A DNA stretch of 64,000 nucleotides, from NCBI GenBank assembly GCA_030765055.1, contig CM060950.1, positions 465,044,995 to 465,108,994 of the forward strand, written 5' to 3'. This DNA comes from Mantis religiosa. Taxonomy: Eukaryota > Arthropoda > Insecta > Mantodea > Mantidae. The notes under the pieces were generated by a model. The model was not told where the DNA came from. It ran no database searches and saw only the letters and a list, made by a program, of their open reading frames with translations. Within the stretch, counting starts at the first letter, position 1. Each line of letters starts with the position of its first letter. The position numbers and the translations under genes were made by a program. This document shows, one piece after another, positions 55,914 through 64,000 of the stretch.

Positions 55914-58900
55914 TCAGATGGATCTGATCTTGGAGGTGACGGTAATGTTCATGGTGACCTTTGCCAAGGAAGAGTGAGTGAGTGAGTGGTGTTTAAGGGC
56001 CCGTCGACATGTAGTTGACTTTCGAGCAACAGCATTCAGTTTCTTTCCCTGAAAAGATCCTGTCGATTTACGTGCTACACACAACTTTTTAGGAGTAGAT
56101 CCTAGCCTATCACCACTATTTTCTCGTTTTGCTGGAGTTTGCACTGGTTCACTTACCGCATCACTAGCTTTAATCAAAATGTCTGATTTCAATACTGCTA
56201 ATTCAGCCTCTGAGTCAGAAGAATATTCTGCTTTATACTTGCAACCTGGATGGAATTGCTCTACATGCAGACGTAACTTTCCTGGTGACTCATATCGCTC
56301 TTTACAGTAACCACATAAAAATGATTTAACATGATGGCGAAGATATTCACCCATGCAGGTGTAATTGTTTGAAGTAAAAGAACAGCAAGGGCATTGGTAC
56401 CTTTTAGGAGGAATAGAATTTCCTTTTATTTGAGAAGGAGCACTTATTTCTTCAACACTATATTTTAACTGTAAACTAGAATGATGTGAGCTATGATGGG
56501 ACTGAATTTTAAGCTCAGAATCATATATCGAGATTTAACTGTATTGGAACACCACAGTGAAGCGAAAAATTATTAAATTTAGTATCCTTTGATATCCGCT
56601 CCCTCTTCCCTAGCATTCCATTAGACAAACTTTTGATTCAACTGAAAAAATGGCTAAATTCTATAAACCTGGATGCCAATGCAATAGAAGAATATTTGGC
56701 AATGACTGAATTATGTATACATCAATATTATTTTGTCTTCGATGGAAAATATTATAAACAAATTTCAGGACTAGCTATGGGAAGCCCGCTATCACCATTT
56801 TTGGCCAATCTATACATGAGCTTTTTCGAAACACATATCACTGAAGCCTTCCCTCATATGTTTAAAACATGGTACAGATACGTAGACGCAATAGTGCCCT
56901 ACAAACTAATAGATGATGCTTTGAAACTACTCAACCTGCAAGAACCCAGCATACAATTCACAGTAGAAACTGAAGAGGACTGTACTCTACCTTTTTTAGA
57001 CCTTAAAATCAAAAAAGGCAATGAAAAACTAGAATTTGGCATTCATAGAAAAGCAACACACACAGATAATTACATCAAAGCAAATAGTTTCAACCCAATT
57101 CCACACAAACATGCAACCATCAACAGTCTGACACACAGATTAGTAAATCTACCTCTCAGCCAGCAAGAATATCAAAACGAATACCATCAAATCTTAAAAA
57201 CTGCAATTAAAAATGGATATGGAAAAAACTTTGTAGATAAAAAACTAAAATTATTCAAACTTCAAAAGAAATTAAAACAGATCACAGCTCTCACACCAAT
57301 AAAACAAGAAACTAGATTTGCTAAATTTACTTACCACCCCTGGGCCACAAAAAAGTTCCAAAAAGTATTCAAGAAATACAATATAACATTAGCACCAAAA
57401 AACAATTACAACATTAAAAACCTACTTCACAGTAATAATACTGATAAGATAAAACCAGAGGAAAAGTCAGGCATTTACAAAATTAAGTGTAAAGACTGTG
57501 AAAAAATTTACATAGGGAGGACAAAAAGAAACATAGGCACTAGAAAGAAAGAACACTTCAGGCACTTAAGATACAAAATTATTGATAAGTCCGCAATAGC
57601 AGCTCATTTCTGGTCTGAAAATCATGAAATTGAAGATAGCACAGAATTACTAAAATACGTACAAAAACATAGTGAACTCGTCATATGGGAGAGGATATAC
57701 ATAGAAAAACATAAAAACCAACTAATGAACTTTGAAATCCTGCTAGAAGAGAATCCCACATTTCAGTTCATCACTAAATCAACAGATGGCAGCAACAACC
57801 CCAGAATTACCCATACCGCTGGATCTAGCGTCAGTCGCACAAGAACCGTAGATGCAAACGAAGATTTGCGAAACATGTCCTCAAAATAGGTACGAAAGTG
57901 AAGCAGATGTGTAAGAAATACGACTCATCTAAAATTTAATAATCAGAATCATATGTTTTCTCACACCACAGGCACATGTACTTTGTAACCTCCATGTTAG
58001 AAATAGGCAATGGGCTGGATCTGTCCAATGTTTTTGATGAACCACTAGATGTTGAACCTAGAGCTTCTTCAGTAGTTCGCACAATATACCTGAACTCTTC
58101 ACCTGCATGCTCCATGTCAAAATGTCTTTTAAGAGTATTTACTGTAAAAGCAGCAAAGTGGCATACAGCACATTCATAGCATGTTGAACTAGTTCTGTTA
58201 ATTTTAAACTGTCAAAGTGCATACTTCTATGATGAACCTCTAGGAGAGCACAGTTACCACGGAAATCACAATAAGTACACTTTAATGATGGTCTGCGACC
58301 TGCAGCATTATCTTCACCTTTTATATACTGAGATTCACCTCCTTATATTTAAATGGCAGGCCATACCTAACTATCCCATTGGAAGTTATGGAGCCATTTT
58401 TATGTTTTTCTTCCCAATGCTGATGTATAACAGCAATAGCAGTTCCACACTGGGGGCAATAATAACAACGATACATTAAATATTCTTCATTATTCTCCTC
58501 TCCATTACTATCATCCTTGTTAATTTCATCATCACTTCCATCGGCATCAGATCTGGAAGCCTTAGATTTATAGCGTTTATTGAAATGCCGGATTTCTGCC
58601 CTTCCTGCCCCTGACCCCTCTATGATACGAAATGTTTTCATTGGATGCATTTTTGCCAAATGCTTCTTAATGCCATACTCACTAACACCCTCAAAATCAC
58701 AATAGCCACATTTAAATGGTTTTTGAACCCAGTGTTTTATCATATGCTGTTTCATATCATTTGGACTGCAGCAACTGTAATCACACTCTTTGACACTTAA
58801 TGGTGCCATCCTCGCTACTTTCATCTTCTCTAACACTAGCCTTTCTTTTCTGTGTAACTGCACTTCTAGATGTTTCTGTTTCTGAATCCAATCCAAATTC

Positions 58901-59048
58901 ACGTTCCCAAAATGCATCATCCAATATTTCAGTGGAGCCTCTATTATTTGGAAGACATTTCTGTGGAAGTTCTGGGTGTCTTACCTTGCTGTGCTTGCTT
59001 AGCATGATTTCTGAATTTGTTACATAATCACAATATGCACACATCCAC
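55914..59048 (-). CDS. C2H2 zinc-finger protein, large terminal exon (disrupted)
   Basis: The exon follows acceptor CTTACAG (AG at 59049-59050). At least nine C2H2-like fingers are readable: CAYCDYVTNSEIMLSKH, CDYSCCSPNDMKQHMIKH, CGYCDFEGVSEYGIKKH, CYYCPQCGTAIAVIHQH, CTYCDFRGNCALLEVHH, CAVCHFAAFTVNTLKRH, CLWCEKTYDS (cut by the PLE), CPCCSFTSNN and CGYCKERYESPGKLRLH, with acidic and Ser-rich linkers. It ends IRSI and a stop at 55914. Three one-base frameshifts (58789-58791, 58343-58344, 58202-58205) each lie in a T-run. A PLE at 56525-57942 splits finger 7. It is a likely nuclear DNA-binding protein; I cannot name the orthologue. Without the frameshifts and insertion the frame is continuous. 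Confidence 0.8.
56525..57942 (+). mobile_element. Lineage 1 PLE, copy d, with RT-endonuclease ORF
   Basis: A 1418-bp insertion starts ATATCGAGATTTAACTGTAT and ends ATTTAATAA, with the target duplication TCAGAATCAT at 56515-56524 and 57943-57952. It carries the only long lineage 1 ORF in the window and is the presumed model for the short copies a, b, c and e. It lies antisense to the zinc-finger gene. Confidence 0.9.
56582..57889 (+). CDS. PLE reverse transcriptase (partial) with GIY-YIG endonuclease
   Basis: The frame opens at the element junction (SFDIRSLFPSIPLDKLL) and runs without a stop to LRNMSSK; the RT N-terminus is missing. RT motifs: SFDIRSLF (first Asp motif), GLAMGSPLSPFLANLY, and RYVDAIVPYK where the catalytic YVDD reads YVDA, so RT should be inactive. 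The linker KFTYHPWATKKFQKVFKKYN is followed by the endonuclease GIYKIKCKDCEKIYIGRTKR and AAHFWSENHEIEDSTELL. The last codons (TRTVDANEDLRNMSSK) coincide with the hammerhead-like fold at 57850-57892. Confidence 0.88.
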   Translation, partial: VSFDIRSLFPSIPLDKLLIQLKKWLNSINLDANAIEEYLAMTELCIHQYYFVFDGKYYKQISGLAMGSPLSPFLANLYMSFFETHITEAFPHMFKTWYRYVDAIVPYKLIDDALKLLNLQEPSIQFTVETEEDCTLPFLDLKIKKGNEKLEFGIHRKATHTDNYIKANSFNPIPHKHATINSLTHRLVNLPLSQQEYQNEYHQILKTAIKNGYGKNFVDKKLKLFKLQKKLKQITALTPIKQETRFAKFTYHPWATKKFQKVFKKYNITLAPKNNYNIKNLLHSNNTDKIKPEEKSGIYKIKCKDCEKIYIGRTKRNIGTRKKEHFRHLRYKIIDKSAIAAHFWSENHEIEDSTELLKYVQKHSELVIWERIYIEKHKNQLMNFEILLEENPTFQFITKSTDGSNNPRITHTAGSSVSRTRTVDANEDLRNMSSK

Positions 59049-59199
59049 CTGTAAGAACAAAATATAAACTATTAATTTTCTTATATTACTGTGATTCCAA
59101 AAAGAATAATCACAGATCATTTATTACACCTATACAATTTAAGTTAATTGGTGGAAATTAATCATTTCTTCACACTAGCCGTACATAGGCTAAGGTTTT

Positions 59200-59600
59200 G
59201 TTTGGATAGAGTCAACATGAAAAATTCAATGCCATGGCCGGGATTTGAACCATGTATCTCCTGGTTTCCGTCCAGTCGCTCTAACCCATTGAGCTACCAT
59301 GGCTAACGTGCCATCCTAACATTACATTCTCCAGTTGACTCATATATTCCCGGTAAACTGGGAAGCCTGGGAATAAGTACTTACGATAGTAAGTCGCCAC
59401 AAAAGGTGTATCTCAGATACGAGAGCCCCTAGTGGTTTACCGGCAATATATGAGTCAACTGGAGAATTTAATGTCAGGACGGCACGTTGGCCATAGCTCA
59501 ATGGGTTAGAGCAACTGGATGGAAACCAGGAGATCCGTGGTAAAAATCCCAGCCATGGCATTGAATTTTTCATGTTGACTCTATCCAAACCAATACAATT
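59200..59600. mobile_element. Palindrome of two head-to-head SINEs, family B
   Basis: The left copy (- strand, 59218-59313) and right copy (+ strand, 59484-59590) are inverted. Both have the tRNA-like A-box TAGCTCAATGGGTTAGAGC and the tail GGCATTGAATTTTTCATG. The inner arms TTCTCCAGTTGACTCATATA and complement extend the symmetry to about 59330-59470. The B-box of the right copy reads GTGGTAAAAATCCC, mutated from GGTTCAAATCC. Confidence 0.78.
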
Positions 59601-59669
59601 GATTAAAGTTTATCTTATGATTTTAAATATTTGTAATTTTATTGTGGTTGTATGGAAATGGTTACATTA

Positions 59670-59880
59670 AAGGTTGTGTCATCCTCAGTGGTCTAGGGAT
59701 AACATGCTAGCCTCTTATTTGTATGATCAGTTGGTATTACAGTTGGTTCCCACGAACACAGGTTCAAACTCAGCAGAAGACAACTTAGTTGGTCATAAAA
59801 ATCCCAAGCATGGCTTCCTTCGGAAGAAAAGAAAATTTGGCCCTGTGTCATAGATATACAGCATGTAGAAGAATCTTGAG
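59670..59880 (+). mobile_element. Possible tRNA-derived SINE, family E
   Basis: The head GTGTCATCCTCAGTGGTCTA resembles an A-box region, and ACAGGTTCAAACTCAGC at about 59760 a B-box. The spacing between them is longer than in a tRNA. It is a single copy in the window, so the assignment is tentative. Confidence 0.4.
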
Positions 59881-59924
59881 ACTGATAAAGATACCTCTGA
59901 ACAAAGTTAAATGGTCTTTCATGT

Positions 59925-61730
59925 CAATATAGAATGGAACACTGAGAACCACAGCAGTTAAAGAGCACAAAGCTCAATTTCAATTGAAATAATATTGCAC
60001 AAATGCTTTCAGACACTTCAACACAATTCCTTAATAATACATAGCAAATGTAGTAATTATAGTAAAGATAGACTGCAAAACAAAATGCAGTCAGTGTGCG
60101 CATGCGCAAGCAGAGCCTTTTCCCCTCCTGACCATCCAAGCATCACTTGACTCTCACCCTCCCTTCCTGCATGCGACAGATCAGAAAACATCACAAAACA
60201 TGTGTATTTTAATGCTGTTTTGATTTTCAGTACATATTCAAAACATCCAGAAAAATGAATTGTAAACCCTCAAGGTATTCTTGCATTTCCAGTAGGCTGC
60301 CCAGAGGTCAGGCTGATAAAATGGCGTATAATGTTGCCCAGTATTTCAAGAACATGAAAGAAAGATTTAACATACTGGTAAAGACGAGTGAAGAAACTGG
60401 TGTTTCAGCAAGAACCGTAACATTTTAAAAGAGCAAAGAGTGTCCATTGCAAAGGGCAGACTGAATTTCTGCACTCCAGATGGAAAATCAGAGCCAAAGA
60501 AGCCTATAACTGAAGTGGATTCATTTGCAGATTCTGCTATTCATCACAAAATCAATGCATTTTATACTGTGTGCAAAAAAACTTCTAGCCAATCTAAAAG
60601 AAGATGGAATCCTTGATTGTCTAAGGAGTTCTTGCAAAAAAAAAGTTTAAACAGCTGGGATTCAAATTGAATCGTAAGATTTTGGTACAACGGCCATATA
60701 TAGTTGTTTGGCAAACACAATATTTAAATGACAACAGGAAGTACAGGGCAAAGGGATGGAATGTTTTATACATTGATGAAATGTATATCCAACAATCCCA
60801 TTCAGTAAGCAGGTGCTAGTAGTCAGAAGAAGAACTTGGGGTTACGGTCAACATTGAAATGGGGCAGAAATTAACTGTCCATGATGGAGGTGAGGGTGCA
60901 CTACTAAGTTTTAGAGGTGAGCAAACTTCAGGAGACTATCACAAATCCATGAATTTTGAAAACTTCCAAAAATGGTTGGAAATGCAGCTTCCTCCAGCTC
61001 TTGTCCACCTTAGTGTTATTGTTATGGATAACGCTAAGTACCACAACAGTGAGAGGGACAAGAAGCCAAACATGGCAACTTTAAAATCTGAAGTGACAAG
61101 CTGGATAGAAGACCACAGTTTCGATTTTGATCCTACAAGGTCAAAAGCGAAATTGCTGGAAATTATCAACAGTAAGCCTCATGAAAAGCAATTTGCCATT
61201 GCTAATATTATTTAAACATGGCCACATTCCATTATGCCTTTCACCCTATCACCCTCACTTAAACCCCATTGACCCCATGGGGTGACATTAAGGGAAAAGT
61301 GTGCCCCAACAAATTGGCGGTAACTTGAAGAAGAAAGAAGAATTGTGCCAAAAATTGTTTTCGGAATACTCTGTTGAACACTGGGTTAAGTATTGTGACA
61401 GTGTAAAGTTAAGAGAAAATTATTATCTCGGATATGCACTCACAATCGATCAAGAAATAGAATCATAATTTCTTTAAATCCTAAGGAACAAAGCAGTGAT
61501 TTGGAAGAAAATGCAGAGAGTGGATCTAACAGTGAATGCAAAAGTAAGTGACACAGTTGACCAGTGCAGCCTGCACAATGGAGGAGAGGTAACCTAAAAT
61601 GATCGTAGAGGGGGAAAGCTAGAGGACTTCAGTTTAGTAAGTCATGCCTCCAATTGCATTTAGTTCGCAGTCTATGTATTGTACTTATTTGTTTTACTCT
61701 TAGAGCATAAAGACCATTCTATATTATTTG
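59925..61730 (+). mobile_element. DNA transposon with DDE transposase, degraded
   Basis: The left end AATATAGAATGGAACACTGA matches 22335-22360. The right end, read in reverse, begins AATATAGAATGG (about 61712-61725), giving a short candidate terminal repeat. The interior carries the transposase described next. Confidence 0.5.
60300..61470 (+). pseudogene. DDE-type transposase (Tc1/mariner superfamily)
   Basis: Pieces in several frames read KMAYNVAQYFKNMKERFNIL, then NVLYIDEMYIQQSHSVS (first Asp, about 60765-60810). The open frame 60859..61215 follows (LTVHDGGEGALLSFRGEQTS, GDYHKSMNFENFQKWLEMQL, SVIVMDNAKYHN with the second Asp, FDFDPTRSKAKLLEIINSKP), and then LSPYHPHLNPIDPMG (about 61226-61275), the third catalytic region. 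Stops near 60430 and 60600 and frameshifts inactivate it. This transposase type is frequent in insect genomes. Confidence 0.75.
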
Positions 61731-61739
61731 AAGCAAAAG

Positions 61740-62395
61740 GTTAGGAACAGTGATGCATTAAATATTTCAATATTTGCAAGTAAGTTTTACTGAAAGAGTA
61801 TACTTAATACACTTCTTCACAGCATCAGTCACAAATTTTCATTGTTACAGTTTCACGCATCTCTTGTAATGTTAGAACACTTAATGCTCATTTCACTGAC
61901 TGGCTTTAAATGTTAGCTAACTCTGCCTTAGAAAACAAGACTTTTGAATACAAGTAACTGGTAAACCATAACAGATTGACAAAATATCACTACATAAAAA
62001 AGTAGCTCCTTTTGTTAAAATAAACAATTTATGACAAACCTTTGTGTGTGTTCGTGTGCAGAATTATTTTTTTCTAAGATATTTGCTTGAATTTTTCAAC
62101 AATTACAGTTTTATAAAATGAGAAGTCATTCATTTTTTAAAACTCTTGGCCACACAAAAAGGAATTTCAAAGGCATCAAAGAGTACCCAGCTCTTAAAAG
62201 ATATGAATATCATCATTTGAAGCCTATTGCATTTCAATATATTCCTATACCTATAAAGCAATACGTATTAAAACATCTCTACAAATGGCAGGTGTATGCT
62301 ATTGACCTTTAGTACCAGTGGCGTTACCCTGATGAATTAATAGGGAATAATATTGTATAGAAGTACAATTGGGACACACGCTACTACAAGAAAAC
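61740..62395. other. No clear gene; 64-codon ORF at 62118-62312
   Basis: The ORF MRSHSFFKTLGHTKRNFKGI and onward follows an acceptor-like TTACAG, but I recognise no domain. It is not claimed as a gene. Confidence 0.3.
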
Positions 62396-62399
62396 ATTT

Positions 62400-62600
62400 C
62401 TATTATATTACACAGAAAAATGAAGCTAGTTACAATGGAGTAATAAATATTACACAAATAAAAGTATTTGATAATTATAATCCACTTATCTTAAGAAGTT
62501 GATGTTAATACTTCTTTCTTTCTTCTCCGTTTAATTAACTGAAGATGAATGCAAAATGCCTTCGAAATCGATTTGAAAAAGAAGATGAATAGCTTAAAAG
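62400..62600 (+). mobile_element. PLE 3' end with hammerhead
   Basis: It resembles the PLE ends near 19480-19620 (GAAGCTAGTTACAATGGAGT, ATTACACAAATAAAAGTATT, CTTAAGAAGTTGATG). Confidence 0.65.
62539..62575 (+). ncRNA. Hammerhead motif in PLE
   Basis: The core CTGAAGA is canonical. Stem II GAATGC/GCCTTC (one mismatch), GAAA at 62564-62567 and a palindromic stem III ATCGAT follow. Confidence 0.6.
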
Positions 62601-62765
62601 TAGATTGTAAATTTTGATCTGACAGTTGACTTCTCTGACAAGGTTTGCTAATTTTCAAGAGAGAGAAAAGCTGCTTGCATACATATTTGAGCCAAACATA
62701 CAGAACAGTTGAGCAGCCAACTGGTGTAGTCGAGTTGCACAAAATTTGTACCAAAGTTGCTCAAT

Positions 62766-63243
62766 TTCGAACAAAAATACCATCGCATTCACGCTGCTAA
62801 GGAGCTGTTGAACTCTGTTCATAACAACCCAAATTTTCTCTAGAGGTCATAACTGGTCAAATCATGGGTTTATGGTTATGACGTGGAAACTAAGCCTCAA
62901 TCATCCCAATGGATGCTGCCACATGAGCCAAGACCAAAAAAAGTGCACCAAGTTTGGTCGAATGTGAAGGTTTTGCTCACAGTATTCTTTGATTGCAGGG
63001 GCATGATGCATCATGAGTTCTTGCCACAGGGTATAACGATCAATAGGGAATATTACCTGCAAGTTATACACAATTCGCATCAAGCAATCTGCCAGAAATC
63101 CCCAGATTTGTGGAAGAACAAAAATTGGCTTCTACACCATAACAACCCTGCTGACACAGGGTTACTTGTGAGCAATTTTTTGGCCAAAAACAACACAATT
63201 ATGATGCTGCAGCCACCATACTCCCCAGACCTGGACCCTTGTG

Positions 63244-63274
<31 letters not shown>

Positions 63275-63345
63275 CCAAAATTGAACAGGCCCATGAAAGC
63301 ACAATGCTATGCCACGATTGAAGAGATGTTGTGTTTGGTCTAATT
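62766..63345 (+). pseudogene. Degraded mariner transposase with poly(T) expansion
   Basis: The blocks WVYGYDVETKPQSSQWMLPH, EPRPKKVHQVWSNVKVLLTV, NWLLHHNNPADTGLLVSN (second Asp now Asn) and MLQPPYSPDLDPC read as mariner. The next codons, normally a DFFLF block, have become a 29-nt T-run (63246-63274). After it, PKLNRPMKAQCYATIEEM continues the transposase. The N-terminal half is missing or unreadable. Confidence 0.75.
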
Positions 63346-63569
63346 ACAACTTTTGAAATCAACTTTTTTGAGAAAGTGGATCATCTACATTAGCTTACAA
63401 AATCTTTGGTGGGTATTTCAGGATATTTACATTATTTTTTAAATGTTATTCCATGACTAGAAAGCATTTTAAATTTAAACAAATCTCTCAAGAAGGAGGG
63501 TTCATCAAGTTGAAAATAACTCAGCAGTGAAATAGCTAAAAAGTGCTTAGAGAATAAATTAAATGCTGT

Positions 63570-63789
63570 ATATCGAGATTTAACTGTATTGGAACACCAC
63601 AGTGAAGCGAAAAATTATTAAATTTTAGATGATTCGTATTTTTTACACATCTGCTTCACTTTCGTACCTATTTTGAGGACATGACGCATAAGAGCCGTAG
63701 ATGCAAGCGATGATTTGCGAAACATGTCCTCAAAATAGGTACGAAAGTGAAGAAGATGTGTAAAAAATACAACTCATCTAAAATTTAAT
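63570..63789. mobile_element. Lineage 1 PLE, copy e (220 bp)
   Basis: It starts ATATCGAGATTTAACTGTAT and ends AAATTTAAT, with the duplication AAATGCTGT at 63561-63569 and 63790-63798. Two inverted arms of about 75 bp (TTTTACACATCTGCTTCACT at left and complement at right) each hold a hammerhead-like segment, so the copy is a near-perfect hairpin. Confidence 0.87.
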
Positions 63790-64000
63790 AAATGCTGTAT
63801 GTTTATTTTACATAAAATATAATGTAGTTACATGAAAAGATTTTAGTTTTATGACGCAGATGTTCACAATATATATATATAACTAATGCAGTGTAGATTA
63901 AGCATCCTTTCATTTTTTTTTAAATTATTTTGTGTTTGAATACAAACTTACCACTCCTAAACAACTAACTCAAATAAAAAAATAAAATATCTCTAATGAG

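Noticed and set aside
59484..59560. A functional tRNA gene
   Set aside because: The B-box is mutated and the sequence continues into the SINE body found elsewhere.
62118..62312. A short host exon
   Set aside because: It has an acceptor-like signal, but there is no recognisable domain and no partner exon.
1..64000. CRISPR array
   Set aside because: No regularly spaced direct repeats with unique spacers; the repeats are dispersed transposons in a eukaryotic genome.

Overview
This is a transposon-packed stretch of an animal nuclear genome, most probably an arthropod and likely an insect with a large genome. It has spliced genes with kilobase introns, no bacterial-style operons, and a repeat set typical of insects: mariner and Tc1 elements, Penelope-like elements (PLEs), R1-type and other LINEs, Gypsy LTRs, hAT elements and tRNA-derived SINEs. 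I cannot name the species from the sequence.

Two host genes are supported. (1) The 3' part of RanBP3 (Ran-binding protein 3) lies on the + strand as five exons between 4866 and 30500. All splice junctions are in phase 0. The introns are 10.6, 4.9, 2.2 and 7.3 kb and are filled with repeats. (2) A multi-finger C2H2 zinc-finger gene lies on the - strand at 55914..59048. Its large terminal exon is cut by a 1.4-kb PLE with a clean target-site duplication and carries three single-base frameshifts, each in a short A/T run.

Layout. 1-4760: tandem duplication, a truncated LINE, and a mariner split by a nearly intact Tc1 element. 4.9-30.5 kb: RanBP3 exons among an inverted LTR pair, SINEs, several PLE lineages and, in the last intron, a nest in which a transposon holds a PLE that holds a Gypsy derivative. 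31.3-36.7 kb: a full-length but mutated R1-clade LINE on the - strand, lying between trinucleotide repeats. 37.8-50 kb: two DNA transposons, solo LTRs, a LINE tail and two hAT elements. 50.6-55 kb: a PLE and a LINE split by a SINE. 55.9-59 kb: the zinc-finger gene. 59.2-64 kb: a SINE palindrome, a DDE transposase, a mariner and two PLEs.

The most interesting signal is in the PLEs. At least a dozen PLE 3' ends fold as type I hammerhead ribozymes: CUGANGA core, stem II, GAAA, and a self-complementary stem III. In two lineages the motif lies inside the 3' end of the endonuclease ORF. One recently active lineage (five copies here, all with target-site duplications) has the same fold but a non-canonical core. 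Hammerheads in PLEs are already described; the coding overlap, the altered core and the fold-back short copies are what deserve checking.
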